From Caballeronia jiangsuensis (lineage in GTDB: Bacteria; Pseudomonadota; Gammaproteobacteria; Burkholderiales; Burkholderiaceae), in assembly GCA_000648925.1 (NCBI GenBank), contig JFHF01000014.1, positions 1 through 64,000 of the forward strand: a stretch of 64,000 nt of DNA, written 5' to 3'. Under the pieces are notes generated by a model. It was given only the letters and a program-made list of their open reading frames with translations, had not been told where the DNA came from and did not search any database. A program made the position numbers and the translations under genes. The first letter of the stretch is position 1. Every line of letters starts with the position of its first letter. Below are positions 30,940 to 40,284 of this stretch, piece after piece.

Positions 30940-32325
30940 CTACGCGCCGGCTTTCAGATCGCGCAGGAAGTTGTCGCGCCACACGGAGACGTTGTTCTCG
31001 CGAAGCTGCTGCATCATCTCGCCGTAGCGCGCCTTGCGTTCGTCGAGCGGCATCTTGAGCGCGATGGCGAGGGCATCGGCCATTCCGTCGATGTCGAGCG
31101 GATTGACGATGAGCGCGGCCGTCAGTTCGCGCGCCGCGCCCGCAAACTGCGACAGCACCAGCACGCCGGGATCGTCCGGATCCTGCGCTGAAACGTATTC
31201 CTTCGCGACGAGATTCATGCCGTCGCGCAAGGGCGTGACGAGGCCGACGTGCGCCTCGCGGAACAGCGCGGCGAGCACCGGCCGCTCATATTGACGATGG
31301 ATATAGCGGATCGGCGTCCAGTCGAGCTCGGCATATCGGCCGTTGATGCGGCCCGATTCCGCTTCGAGCTGAAAGCGCATGTCGCGATAGGCGTCGACAT
31401 CGGAACGTGTGGGCGGCGCGATCTGCAGAAACGACACGTTGTTGCGCTGACGCGAATCGTGCTCGATCAGCCGCTCGAACGCGCGAAATCGCTCGACGAG
31501 ACCCTTCGAATAATCCAGGCGATCGACGCTCATCACGAGCTTGCGATGGTGCAGCGTCGCCTTGACGATCTCGACGTCACGTCCGCTTTCGCCGTCTTTC
31601 GCGAGCGCGGCGATCTCGTCGGGATAGACGCCGATCGGATACGCGGCCGCGCGCAGCGTCTGGCCGAACGCACGGACCTCGACCGGTTTCGCGCCATCGC
31701 GCCGTAGCGAGCCGCCCGCTTCGGTTTCGATGTAATCGCAGAACGCGCGCAGATCGGGCTCGGTCTGAAAACCGAGCAGATCGAACGCGCACAGCGCTTC
31801 GACCAGTTCGCGATGGCGCGGCACGCTCAACAGGATCTGCGCCGCCGGAAACGGAATATGCAGAAAGAAGCCGATGCGATTTTTCACGCCCAGCGCGCGC
31901 AGCGCCTGCGCGAACGGAATCAGATGATAGTCGTGCACCCAGATCACGTCGTCGGATCTGAGCAGCGGCGCGAGTTGCTCCGCGAGCCAGCGATTCACGC
32001 GGCAATAGCCGTCGTATTCGTGGCGATCGAACTCGATCAGATCCGGCCGATAGTGAAACGCGGGCCACAAGGTCGCGTTGGAAAAGCCGCGATAGTATTG
32101 GTCGTAGTCGCGCCGTACGAGGCCGATGGTCGCGAAGGTCACCGGCCCGTGCTCTTCCAGCTTGATGCCTTCGGGATGAGACGCGAGCACGTCTCCGCTC
32201 CAGCCGAACCACATGCCGCCGGTTTCTTTCAGCGCGTCGTACACGCCGACCGCGAGACCGCCCGCCGCGGGGCCGCCTTCGGAAATCGGCGCGACGCGGT
32301 TCGAAACGATGATCAGCCGGCTCAC
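30940..32325 (-). CDS. otsA: trehalose-6-phosphate synthase OtsA
   Basis: This GT20 enzyme makes trehalose-6-phosphate from UDP-glucose and glucose-6-phosphate. The 461-residue protein begins [20 protein letters not shown] and includes [16 protein letters not shown], the [13 protein letters not shown] loop, [16 protein letters not shown] and the donor-site [13 protein letters not shown]. All are diagnostic for OtsA. It overlaps the otsB stop by four bases, so the pathway enzymes are translationally coupled. The expected role is osmotic and desiccation protection. Confidence 0.97.
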   Translation of the reverse strand: MSRLIIVSNRVAPISEGGPAAGGLAVGVYDALKETGGMWFGWSGDVLASHPEGIKLEEHGPVTFATIGLVRRDYDQYYRGFSNATLWPAFHYRPDLIEFDRHEYDGYCRVNRWLAEQLAPLLRSDDVIWVHDYHLIPFAQALRALGVKNRIGFFLHIPFPAAQILLSVPRHRELVEALCAFDLLGFQTEPDLRAFCDYIETEAGGSLRRDGAKPVEVRAFGQTLRAAAYPIGVYPDEIAALAKDGESGRDVEIVKATLHHRKLVMSVDRLDYSKGLVERFRAFERLIEHDSRQRNNVSFLQIAPPTRSDVDAYRDMRFQLEAESGRINGRYAELDWTPIRYIHRQYERPVLAALFREAHVGLVTPLRDGMNLVAKEYVSAQDPDDPGVLVLSQFAGAARELTAALIVNPLDIDGMADALAIALKMPLDERKARYGEMMQQLRENNVSVWRDNFLRDLKAGA

Positions 32326-33074
32326 GCGTGCTTCCCGGCCGTGCCCGCGATCACCTGCAGCCAGTCCAGCAGCAATTCGACCGATTCGATACGCGAGCGC
32401 GCCACGGTGTCGCCCGGGCCGATCTTCACCGACAGCCCGTCGAATTCGTTGACGACCGCAAAGCCCTTCTCATCGGTGAGATCGTCGCCGATGAACACCG
32501 GTTTGCGGCCCGTGAACGGCGGCTCGCTCATGTACGCGCGCACCGCGCGGCCCTTGTCGACGTCCTTCGGCTTGATCTCGTAGACCATCTTGCCGGGTTG
32601 CAGCACGTAGGCGTCGGCGTATTCCGCGACCAGCTTCTCGGTGGCCACGCGCGCGGCCGGCTCGCGGTCGGGCGCGTTGCGGTAATGCAGCGCGAGCGCC
32701 GCGCCTTTGATTTCGAGCAGCATGCCCGGATTCGCGCTCACGACCTTCTCGAGCGCGTGCTCCATGCGCAGCAGCCGCTCGTCGTTGAAACCGATGCGCT
32801 GCACGTCGCCGTTCGAATCGCGCCGTTCCGCGCCGTGCATGCCCGCGACGGGCAGATCGGGCATCTGCAGGAACGAATCGATATTGTCGATGCCGCGCCC
32901 CGACACGACCGCCACCGCGCCGTTGGTCGCGCGCCGGAGCGCGGCGAGGATGTCGGGCACCGAGCGCGGCACGAAGATACCGTCGGGCGTGGACGCGAGT
33001 TCGACGAGCGTGCCGTCGAAATCGAAGAAGAAGGCGGTCTCGGCAAGAGACAGGGAATCGGGAAGATTTGGCAT
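32322..33074 (-). CDS. otsB: trehalose-6-phosphate phosphatase OtsB
   Basis: This HAD phosphatase removes phosphate from trehalose-6-phosphate to give trehalose. Motif I FFDFDGTLVELA contains the nucleophile and acid Asp, SGR in AVVSGRGIDN is motif II, the Lys in EIKPKDVDKG serves motif III, and GDDLTDEKGF is motif IV. I start it at the ATG at 33074 (MPNLPDSLS, 250 aa). The frame extends 23 codons upstream without a better start. It is first in otsBA. Confidence 0.95.
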   Translation of the reverse strand: MPNLPDSLSLAETAFFFDFDGTLVELASTPDGIFVPRSVPDILAALRRATNGAVAVVSGRGIDNIDSFLQMPDLPVAGMHGAERRDSNGDVQRIGFNDERLLRMEHALEKVVSANPGMLLEIKGAALALHYRNAPDREPAARVATEKLVAEYADAYVLQPGKMVYEIKPKDVDKGRAVRAYMSEPPFTGRKPVFIGDDLTDEKGFAVVNEFDGLSVKIGPGDTVARSRIESVELLLDWLQVIAGTAGKHA

Positions 33075-33338
33075 CGATCTTTGGCCTGTGGTTTGCCTGT
33101 GATGTGGCGCGCGCCCGTTTGGGACGTCGCAATGCGTGCGCATCTTACCGCGCGAACGCTTTCGGGTAAGAAAGCTCTTAGCTTACAACCTTCGCTGCGA
33201 GCCCTTTCAGCACGCCTGAGTCATGCGGCAAATCGTCTCAAAAATAGTCTAATGGCGACATGATGCGCTGGCAGCGCAGCAAAAGGCGTGTATTTTGCGA
33301 CGGAGTTCATATCGAATCATCCTGCAACGCAATCTCCG

Positions 33339-33968
33339 ATGCACGCTTCGTTCCTCCTTCTCGCCGCGCGGTCCGTGCGACTGCGGCGCTTCATCGCCCT
33401 TCTCTCGCTGTGCGCGCTCACCGCGTGCTCGAAGCCCGCCGGCCCGTGGCAATTGACCGATGTATCGGGCCATCTGCCGGACCTGGACTTCTCGCTCATC
33501 GACGATGGCGGCGCGCCCGTCACTGGACAATCGTTCGCGGGCAAAACGACGCTCGTCTACTTCGGTTACACGCATTGTCCCGACGTCTGCCCCGAAACGA
33601 TGGCGCGCCTCATGCAGGTGCTCCAGCGCGTGGGCGCGGACGCGGACAGCACGCGCATCGTGTTCGTCTCGGTCGATCCGGCGCGCGACACGCCCGCGCT
33701 CCTGCGCTCCTACGTGCGCGCTTTCGACGACAAACACGCCGTCGGCCTGACCGGCACCGAGCGCGCAATCGAATCGGTCGCGCAGCGTTATCGCATCGCG
33801 TATCAGATGGAAAAGCGCGACCCGAACGGCGAGTACGAAGTCACGCATAGCTCGGCCGTCTATATCTTCGATGCCGCCGGTCACGCGCGCCTGCTCGCGA
33901 CGGACCACGATTCCATCGACGCCATCGCGAACGATTTGAAGCGCGTGATCCACGCGAAGGACGCCTGA
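33339..33968 (+). CDS. SCO family copper chaperone lipoprotein
   Basis: SCO proteins deliver copper to, or reduce, the Cu-A site of cytochrome c oxidase. From the ATG at 33339 (MHASFLLLA) the 209-residue protein has a signal with lipobox LTAC, so it is a likely lipoprotein. The thioredoxin fold carries the metal-binding pair CPDVC in YFGYTHCPDVCPETM and the third ligand His in EVTHSSAVYI. It is followed two bases later by a CtaG-like gene. No oxidase subunit genes are nearby. Confidence 0.92.
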   Translation: MHASFLLLAARSVRLRRFIALLSLCALTACSKPAGPWQLTDVSGHLPDLDFSLIDDGGAPVTGQSFAGKTTLVYFGYTHCPDVCPETMARLMQVLQRVGADADSTRIVFVSVDPARDTPALLRSYVRAFDDKHAVGLTGTERAIESVAQRYRIAYQMEKRDPNGEYEVTHSSAVYIFDAAGHARLLATDHDSIDAIANDLKRVIHAKDA

Positions 33969-33970
33969 CG

Positions 33971-34849
33971 ATGAGCGCGCTTCTGTACTGGCTCGATCCG
34001 TGGGAGCCGTCGCCGACGGTCGTAATCGCCATGCTCGTCGCGGGCATTCTGTTCGCGCGCGGCGCGCGGCATGCGCGGGTGTCGATATCGCGTCGCATCG
34101 CGTTCTGGTTCGGCCTGATCGCCCTTTATGTCGCGCTCCACACGCGCCTCGATTACTTCTTCGAGCACGAATTCTTCATGCATCGGCTGCAGCATCTCGT
34201 GCTGCATCATCTCGGGCCGTTCCTGATCGCGTTGTCGTACCCCGGCGCGGCGTTGCGCGCGGGCGTTCCGTTCGCCTGGCGGCAACGCTGGCTGCGCCCG
34301 GCCGCGCAGAGCCGCGTGGCACGCGTGTTCTTCGATATCGTGTTCAATCCCGTGATCGCGGTCGCGCTGTTCGTCGGGCTGATCTACTTCTGGCTGCTTT
34401 CGCCGATCCACTTCAAGGCGATGCTCGATTACCGGCTTTATCGGGTGATGAACTGGAGCATGGTGATCGACGGACTGCTGTTCTGGTGGCTGATTCTGGA
34501 CCCGCGCCCGGCGCCGCCCGCGCGGCTCGCGCCCGGCAGACGCGTTCTCGTCGTGATCGCCGCGATTCCGCCGCAGATCATCCTCGGCGCTTATATCTTC
34601 TTCACGCCGCACGAGTTGTATCCGATCTATTCGATCTGCGGCCGCGCGTTCACGTGGATCACGCCGATGCGCGATCAGCAGATCGGCGGCCTCTTGCTGT
34701 GGATTCCGGGATCGATGATGAGCGTCGTCGGCGCGCTGATCGCGCTGCGCCACTGGCTGCGGCTGTCAGCGCGATCGCGGCTGAGAAAGGAGCGTGTCGG
34801 ACGCGGCGCGGGCGCGCCGGTCAACGGCCCGAAGGCCACGACTTCATGA
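33971..34849 (+). CDS. CtaG/Caa3-type cytochrome c oxidase assembly protein
   Basis: This inner-membrane protein has 292 residues and about seven hydrophobic segments. The conserved His-rich helix reads HEFFMHRLQHLVLHHLGPF, and later conserved parts include PPQIILGAYIFF and DQQIGGLLLWIPGSMM. These are hallmarks of the Caa3_CtaG family linked to copper and oxidase assembly. It starts two bases after the SCO gene. Its 3' end overlaps the convergent acetyltransferase by six bases. Confidence 0.9.
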   Translation: MSALLYWLDPWEPSPTVVIAMLVAGILFARGARHARVSISRRIAFWFGLIALYVALHTRLDYFFEHEFFMHRLQHLVLHHLGPFLIALSYPGAALRAGVPFAWRQRWLRPAAQSRVARVFFDIVFNPVIAVALFVGLIYFWLLSPIHFKAMLDYRLYRVMNWSMVIDGLLFWWLILDPRPAPPARLAPGRRVLVVIAAIPPQIILGAYIFFTPHELYPIYSICGRAFTWITPMRDQQIGGLLLWIPGSMMSVVGALIALRHWLRLSARSRLRKERVGRGAGAPVNGPKATTS

Positions 34850-35338
34850 ACCGAAGCCGGGGCGGCGCATCCATACGTGCGGAATGCCGTCTTCGTCATG
34901 CAGACCCGACGACGGCACGAAGCCGAACGCGCCGTAGAAGCGCTGCAGATGCGCTTGCGCATGCAGGCTGACCGGCTGATCCGGCCATTGCTTCAGGATG
35001 TGTTCCAGCGCGCGCTCGAGCATCGCGTTGCCGAGCTTCAGGCCACGAAAGCTGGCCGTCGTCAGCACGCGACCGATGCGCACTTCCTTCTCGCTCTCGT
35101 CCGGATAGCCCGGCAACAGCACGCGCAGGTAGCCCGCGAGCGCGGGACGCTTGTCGCCCTTGCCGTAGGCGAAGAGGTGCCATGCATCGACATCGAGTCC
35201 GTCGATATCGCCATACACGCAATTCTGCTCGACGACGAACACGGCGCTGCGCGCGGCGAGCATGTCGTACACCTCGGTGGTCGTCAGGTCGTCGAAGCGC
35301 TTCCAGCGCCATTCGAGTTCGGAGAGTTGGTCGGTCAT
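34844..35338 (-). CDS. ElaA-like GNAT N-acetyltransferase
   Basis: This 164-residue acetyl-CoA-dependent transferase has the ElaA signature VFVVEQNCVYGDIDGLD, followed by GNAT motif A with IGRVLTTASFRGLKLGNAML and the C-terminal FYGAFGFVPSSG. The substrate is unknown. It is convergent with the ctaG-like gene and stands alone on its strand, upstream of the tRNA cluster terminator. Confidence 0.92.
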   Translation of the reverse strand: MTDQLSELEWRWKRFDDLTTTEVYDMLAARSAVFVVEQNCVYGDIDGLDVDAWHLFAYGKGDKRPALAGYLRVLLPGYPDESEKEVRIGRVLTTASFRGLKLGNAMLERALEHILKQWPDQPVSLHAQAHLQRFYGAFGFVPSSGLHDEDGIPHVWMRRPGFGS

Positions 35339-35420
35339 TTGGATTTGTGTGGCAGAAGTATGGCAATTATGCCGTGCCGCGACGGGGACGCAGAATCGGC
35401 TGGATGCCGGCGTTCCGAAA

Positions 35421-35450
35421 AGAAAAAAGCCCTGACGGATCAGGGCTTTT
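35421..35450 (-). terminator. intrinsic terminator after tRNA-Cys
   Basis: AAAAGCCCTGA and TCAGGGCTTTT pair around a 4-nt loop. On the minus strand the stem is followed by TTTTTTCTTTT. It lies just past the tRNA-Cys 3' end and ends the tRNA unit. Confidence 0.9.
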
Positions 35451-35454
35451 CAAG

Positions 35455-35528
35455 TGGAGGCGCGGACCGGAGTCGAACCGGTCTAAACGGCTTTGCAGGC
35501 CGCTGCATAACCGCTTTGCTACCGCGCC
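35455..35528 (-). tRNA. tRNA-Cys (GCA)
   Basis: A 74-nt cloverleaf: acceptor GGCGCGG pairs with CCGCGCC, the anticodon loop CTGCAAA gives GCA, the T arm contains GGTTCGACTCC, and TCCA is encoded at the 3' end. It is the last gene of the Gly-Gly-Cys tRNA unit. Confidence 0.95.
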
Positions 35529-35573
35529 ACAAGCGGTTTTGGTGCTTACCGGCATGAAGCCGGTTGAATCACC

Positions 35574-35600
35574 AAACAAAAAGGGAAGCTTGGCTTCCCC
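35574..35600 (-). terminator. terminator-like hairpin between tRNA-Gly and tRNA-Cys
   Basis: On the minus strand GGGAAGC and GCTTCCC pair across a CAA loop (flanking bases extend the stem), followed by TTTTTGTTTGG. It may be a partial terminator that lowers tRNA-Cys relative to tRNA-Gly, or an RNA-processing hairpin. Confidence 0.6.
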
Positions 35601-35606
35601 TTTGAC

Positions 35607-35682
35607 TGGAGCGGGAGACGAGTCTCGAACTCGCGACCTCAACCTTGGCAAGGTTGCGCTCTACCAACTGAGCTACTCCCGC
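35607..35682 (-). tRNA. tRNA-Gly (GCC), copy 2
   Basis: A 76-nt cloverleaf: acceptor GCGGGAG with CTCCCGC, anticodon stem CAACC/GGTTG with loop TTGCCAA giving GCC, T arm GAGTTCGAGACTC, and encoded TCCA. It is identical base for base to the upstream copy at 35770-35845. Confidence 0.97.
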
Positions 35683-35769
35683 AATATCCTGCAATGCTAA
35701 AACTGCCGGTTTCCGATGCCCCGTTGCGCTTCGCCAATTCAGCGCCGATGACATCGAACCTTCAAAATC

Positions 35770-35845
35770 TGGAGCGGGAGACGAGTCTCGAACTCGCGAC
35801 CTCAACCTTGGCAAGGTTGCGCTCTACCAACTGAGCTACTCCCGC
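35770..35845 (-). tRNA. tRNA-Gly (GCC), copy 1
   Basis: This is the first gene of the tRNA unit, 76 nt, with the same structure and anticodon GCC as copy 2. An 87-bp spacer separates the two copies. The duplication should raise the dose of the tRNA that reads GGC and GGU, both expected to be frequent in this GC-rich genome. Confidence 0.97.
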
Positions 35846-35909
35846 ATTTACTGCTGCTCTTTTGCTGTCGCTTCGCTTATTGCGTCGCGCCGTGCATCAG
35901 AGAAACGAG

Positions 35910-35938
35910 ATTATGTAGAAGCCAAAGAGGGCTGTCAA
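35910..35938 (-). promoter_or_regulatory. near-consensus promoter of the Gly-Gly-Cys tRNA unit
   Basis: On the minus strand a perfect -35 TTGACA (35933-35938) and -10 CATAAT (35910-35915) are 17 bp apart. The -10 and following bases match the tRNA-Val promoter exactly for 18 nt. The first tRNA-Gly begins about 65 nt downstream, so there is a 5' leader to be trimmed. Confidence 0.85.
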
Positions 35939-35999
35939 CTGTTTTGTGAGAGGAATTTTTCGCCCCGGCGCAATTTTTGCAATGTGCCGTTCGCTCGTC

Positions 36000-36596
36000 T
36001 CACAGCATGCCGCCGCGCTCGCGAATCTGGGGCCACGCGAGCTTCATGTAGTAGAGCATCGACCACACTGTGAGGAACGCCGCGACGTAGATGAGCCACA
36101 AGCCCCACACGCGCGTGTCGATCATCCACGGCGTGCCGGCGATCTTCAGCGGCCCGTAGAACAGCAGCATCGGAATCGCGACCATCTGGCATACGGTCTT
36201 GAACTTGCCGAGCTGATTCACCGCGACGCTCTTCGATGCGCCGATCTGCGCCATCCATTCGCGCAGCGCGGAAATCGTGATCTCGCGTCCGACGATGATG
36301 AGCGCGATCACCGCATTCAGCCGCGACAACTGCACGAGCACGAGCAGCGCGGCGGTGACCATCAGCTTGTCGGCGACCGGATCGAGGAACGCCCCGAACG
36401 AAGACGTCTGATTGAGCTTGCGCGCAAGAAAGCCGTCGAACCAGTCCGTGAGTGCGGCGAGCACGAAGATAAGCATGCCGAGCAGGTTGCGATGCTCCGG
36501 GCTCATCATCATGTCCGGCAAATAGAACACGCCCACCACGAGCGGAATCAGCACGATTCGCAGCCACGTCAGGAAGATCGGTAGATTGAACGGCAT
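36000..36596 (-). CDS. pgsA: CDP-diacylglycerol-glycerol-3-phosphate 3-phosphatidyltransferase PgsA
   Basis: PgsA makes phosphatidylglycerol-phosphate, the committed step to phosphatidylglycerol and cardiolipin. From the ATG at 36596 (MPFNLPIFLTWLR, 198 aa) it has about five membrane spans. The CDP-alcohol transferase motif spans LTDWFDGFLARKLNQ through GAFLDPVADK, with all expected Asp residues. An upstream ATG would add 13 residues not usual for the family. The pgsA-tRNA-Gly/Cys order and uvrC as upstream neighbour match E. coli. Confidence 0.95.
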   Translation of the reverse strand: MPFNLPIFLTWLRIVLIPLVVGVFYLPDMMMSPEHRNLLGMLIFVLAALTDWFDGFLARKLNQTSSFGAFLDPVADKLMVTAALLVLVQLSRLNAVIALIIVGREITISALREWMAQIGASKSVAVNQLGKFKTVCQMVAIPMLLFYGPLKIAGTPWMIDTRVWGLWLIYVAAFLTVWSMLYYMKLAWPQIRERGGML

Positions 36597-36706
36597 GGGC
36601 GAAAGCGCTTGATGGACGTGTAAGGAAGCCGCCATTGTGCCGCGTCGACTCCGCGCTCACAAGGCGCGCCGCCCGCGCAGCGCGCCTCGCAGCCGGCTCT
36701 CGCGGC

Positions 36707-38770
36707 TCAATGCAACTGACGATAAATCTGCTGCGCGAGCGCGAGCGAAATGCCTTCGACGCTCGCCAGGTCCTCGACGCTCGCCGCCTGCACGCCGCGC
36801 AAACCGCCGAAGCGCGACAGCAGCCGCTGACGCCGTTTCGCACCGACGCCTTCCAGCTCTTCCAGCCGCGAAGTCTGTCGCGCTTTCGCCCGCTTCGCGC
36901 GCATGCCGGTGATCGCGAAGCGGTGCGCCTCGTCGCGGATCTGCGCGACGAGCATCAGCGCCGCGCTTTCCTTGCCGAGCTCGAGCGCGCTGCGGCCGTC
37001 GGCGAACACCAGCGTTTCGAGCCCCACCTTGCGCCCTTCTCCCTTCGCAACACCGACCAGCATGCCGTGATCCAGCCCGAGCTCGGAGAAAACCTGCCGC
37101 GCGATCTCGACCTGCCCCTTGCCGCCATCGATCAGCACGATGTTGGGCAGCGTGCCGCCCGCGGCCACGGGTTCGGCGGCATCGGGCGTGACGTTGGGAT
37201 CGGCGGCATCGTCGGGTTGCAGGGTCGCCGCTTCGTCGTTCGCGTTCGCGGCTGCCTGCGCGACCATCTTCTCGTAGCGGCGCGTGAGCACCTGGCGCAT
37301 CGCCGCGTAGTCGTCGCCGGGCGTGATGCCGTTGATGTTGTAGCGCCGGTATTCGCCCGACTGCATCTTGTGATGGTGATACACGACGCACGACGCCTGC
37401 GTCGCCTCGCCCATCGTATGACTGATGTCGAAGCACTCGATGCGCAGTTGCGCGAGATCGTCCATCTCCATCGAGAGCGTGTCCGCGAGCGAGCGCGTGC
37501 GCGCCTGCTGCGAGCCTTGCTCCGACAAAAGCCGCGCGAGCGCGAGCTTCGCGTTGTTTTCGGCCATCGAGAGCCACGCGCGTTTCTGGCCCTGCGGCTG
37601 ACGCAGCAGCGTGACCTTGTGGCCCGCCTGCTCCGTCAGCAAATCGACGAGCTCGCGGCTCGACGGTGCATGACTCACGACGAGCACCGGCGGCACGCGA
37701 TTGCCGATGTAATGCTGCGCCATGAAGGCTTCGAGCACTTCGGATTCGAGCGCGCCTTCGCGCGGTTCGGGTTCGGCTTCCGGATCGACCTGCACCGGCT
37801 CGACGCCGGCCTGCGCGATCGCTTCGTCGCTTTCGGGGAGATCGGCGACATCGGGGAGATCGTCTTCATCGTCGAGCGCTATCGCGCTTTCGACGTGCGC
37901 CGGGAAATACGCCTTGTCGCCGAGATGCCGGCCGCCGCGCACCATCGCGAGATTCACGCAGACCTTGCCGCCGAGCGCGACGACCGCGAGGATATCGACG
38001 TCGCTCTCGCCGCCGACTTCGATCGCCTGCTGATGCAGCACGGTCGACAGCGAACTCATCTGATTGCGCACCGCCGCGGCCTGCTCGAACTTCAGATCGG
38101 CGGCGAACGCGTGCATCTTCTGCTCCAGCTCCTTCATCACTTCGCCCTGACGCCCGAGCAAAAAGCGCGATGCGTTCGACACGTCGCGCGCGTAGTCCTC
38201 TTCCGTGATGAGTCCCGTGCAAGGCGCCGTGCAGCGCCCGATCTGATGCAGGAGGCACGGCCGTGTGCGGTTATTGAAGACCGAGTCCTCGCACGTGCGC
38301 AACTGGAATACGCGCTGCAGGATCTGGATGCTCTCGCGCACCGCCCACGCGCTCGGAAACGGGCCGAAATACTGGTTCTTCTTGTCGACCGCGCCGCGAT
38401 AGTAGGCCATGCGTGGAAACTTGTGGCCCGTGAGCTTGAGAAACGGATACGACTTGTCGTCGCGAAAGAGAATGTTGTAGCGCGGCGCGAGCGCCTTGAT
38501 GAGGTTGTTTTCGAGCAGCAGCGCTTCGGCTTCCGAACGCGTGACGGTCGTCTCGATCTTGCGGATGCGCGTGACCATCATCGCGATGCGCGGCGAATGC
38601 AGCGTCTTCGTGAAGTAGCTCGACACGCGCTTTTTCAGGTTGCGCGCTTTGCCGACGTAGAGCACATTGCCGTCGCCGTCGTAATAGCGGTACACGCCGG
38701 GCAGATGCGGCAATTGCGCGAGCGTCTTCTTCGGGTCGAAATCCGGTTGGGGGGCGTCTGTGTCGGTCAT
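36707..38770 (-). CDS. uvrC: excinuclease ABC subunit C (UvrC)
   Basis: UvrC makes both incisions in nucleotide excision repair. The GIY-YIG domain (about residues 20-100: [22 protein letters not shown]) gives the 3' cut, a UVR motif lies near 204-239, and the RNase H-like domain (from about 440, [20 protein letters not shown]) gives the 5' cut. The C-terminus is a helix-hairpin-helix pair. At 687 residues it is longer than E. coli UvrC (about 610), because of acidic insertions near 298-340 and 506-538. I use the ATG at 38770 ([10 protein letters not shown]). A GTG ten codons earlier is possible. Confidence 0.95.
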   Translation of the reverse strand: MTDTDAPQPDFDPKKTLAQLPHLPGVYRYYDGDGNVLYVGKARNLKKRVSSYFTKTLHSPRIAMMVTRIRKIETTVTRSEAEALLLENNLIKALAPRYNILFRDDKSYPFLKLTGHKFPRMAYYRGAVDKKNQYFGPFPSAWAVRESIQILQRVFQLRTCEDSVFNNRTRPCLLHQIGRCTAPCTGLITEEDYARDVSNASRFLLGRQGEVMKELEQKMHAFAADLKFEQAAAVRNQMSSLSTVLHQQAIEVGGESDVDILAVVALGGKVCVNLAMVRGGRHLGDKAYFPAHVESAIALDDEDDLPDVADLPESDEAIAQAGVEPVQVDPEAEPEPREGALESEVLEAFMAQHYIGNRVPPVLVVSHAPSSRELVDLLTEQAGHKVTLLRQPQGQKRAWLSMAENNAKLALARLLSEQGSQQARTRSLADTLSMEMDDLAQLRIECFDISHTMGEATQASCVVYHHHKMQSGEYRRYNINGITPGDDYAAMRQVLTRRYEKMVAQAAANANDEAATLQPDDAADPNVTPDAAEPVAAGGTLPNIVLIDGGKGQVEIARQVFSELGLDHGMLVGVAKGEGRKVGLETLVFADGRSALELGKESAALMLVAQIRDEAHRFAITGMRAKRAKARQTSRLEELEGVGAKRRQRLLSRFGGLRGVQAASVEDLASVEGISLALAQQIYRQLH

Positions 38771-38873
38771 GCAGCAAGGGGGACGGAAAAGCATCGGCAC
38801 GACGGTGAGCCGTGCCAGGCGCGTTATCTTAGAATCGCCAGTTTAGAACATTAAACCGCGCGCCTTCATCCTC

Positions 38874-40031
38874 ATGACTCCACATCCCGCCGACCCGGAA
38901 CTCGCCTGCGACATCTTCTGCGCAGTCGTCGACAACTTCGGCGACATCGGCGTGTGCTGGCGTCTCGCGCGGCAATTGCGCGCGGAGCATGGCTGGCGCG
39001 TGCGTCTTTTCGTCGACGACCTGAAGGTCTTCCATGCGCTCTGCCCCGAAGTCGACGCGACGCTTTCGCGTCAGGATGCGATGGGCGTCACGATCGAGCG
39101 CTGGCACGAGCCGTCGCACGCCGGCGATACGCTCGCCATCCCGGATGTCGTGATCGAGGCGTTCGGGTGCGAGTTGCCGCACGCGTACATCGCCTCGATG
39201 GCGCGCCGCGAGCCGAAGCCCGTCTGGATCAATCTCGAATATCTGAGCGGCGAGGACTGGGTCGCCGACTTCCACATGCGGCCGTCGCCGCACCCGCGTT
39301 ATCCGCTCGACAAGAGCTTCTTCTTTCCGGGTCTCGGCAAGGGCACGGGCGGCGTGCTGAAGGAGCGCGATCTCGATACGCGACGCGAGCACTTCGATGC
39401 GCACGCATGGTGGCGCGAGCGCGTCGGCATCGCGCGGCCGGGCGACGGCGAAACGGTCGTGTCGCTCTTCGCCTATGAAAATCCGGCGGTCGATGCGCTG
39501 CTCGCGCAGTGGCGCGACGGCGACGCGCCCGTCGTCCTGCTCGTGCCCGAAGGCCGCATTTCCGGCGCACTCGCGCGCTTTTTCGGCTTGCCGGCGTTCG
39601 CGGCGGGCACGTCGGCCAGCGCGGGCGCGTTGCGGGCGCACGCGCTCGGCTTCGTCGAGCAGCCGCGCTTCGACGAGCTGCTCTGGGCCGCCGACATCAA
39701 CTTCGTGCGCGGCGAGGATTCCTTCGTGCGCGCGCAATGGGCGCACAAGCCGTTCGTCTGGCAAATCTATCCGCAAGCCGACGACGCCCACTTGCCGAAA
39801 CTCGACGCCGCGCTCGCGCATTACACGGGCACGCTCGATCCGTCCGCCGGCGAGGCCGTCGCGCGCTTCTGGCACGCGTGGAACGGCGCGGGCGCGCCCG
39901 ACTGGGCCGATTTCTGGCGTCATCGGGAGAAGCTGGAGACGTGCGCGGCGCGCTGGGCGAAGGAACTGGCGGGCGTCGGCGATCTGGCGGGCAATCTCGT
40001 CGCGCACGCGGCTTCGCGTCTGGGCCGATGA
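38874..40031 (+). CDS. earP: EF-P arginine rhamnosyltransferase EarP
   Basis: EarP attaches rhamnose from dTDP-rhamnose to Arg32 of elongation factor P, which lets EF-P relieve polyproline stalls. The 385-residue inverting GT-B enzyme begins DIFCAVVDNFGDIGVCWRLA, holding the catalytic Asp region of the family, and later has FVRGEDSFVRAQWAHKPF with the donor-binding Glu. It is upstream of efp on the same strand with a 253-bp gap. The pairing and the Arg32 in EF-P strongly support the call. Confidence 0.96.
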   Translation: MTPHPADPELACDIFCAVVDNFGDIGVCWRLARQLRAEHGWRVRLFVDDLKVFHALCPEVDATLSRQDAMGVTIERWHEPSHAGDTLAIPDVVIEAFGCELPHAYIASMARREPKPVWINLEYLSGEDWVADFHMRPSPHPRYPLDKSFFFPGLGKGTGGVLKERDLDTRREHFDAHAWWRERVGIARPGDGETVVSLFAYENPAVDALLAQWRDGDAPVVLLVPEGRISGALARFFGLPAFAAGTSASAGALRAHALGFVEQPRFDELLWAADINFVRGEDSFVRAQWAHKPFVWQIYPQADDAHLPKLDAALAHYTGTLDPSAGEAVARFWHAWNGAGAPDWADFWRHREKLETCAARWAKELAGVGDLAGNLVAHAASRLGR

Positions 40032-40284
40032 GCGTTGCCTCACGGCGTTTCCCGCCGCGCCATGCGACTGGCCAAACAAGCAAAAAGTCAGTTAAAATAA
40101 GCGGTTATCCGAGGAAGCAGGTTGCAGTTTCAACATTACGCCGCGCGGGTTCGCCCGAAGGCGAGTCCCTCCCTCGTTAGCCAGAACTCTCGCACGGTGG
40201 CGGCAATAAAAACCGGCAGCGCCGCCGTCCGATCGATTCATTCCAGGCATTCAAGCCAAATCCTTTTGTACAGGACCTAGTTTT

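Noticed and set aside
33144-33338. Possible small gene between otsB and the SCO gene
   Set aside because: The 195-bp gap has no frame with a family-like start. It more likely holds the two divergent promoters.
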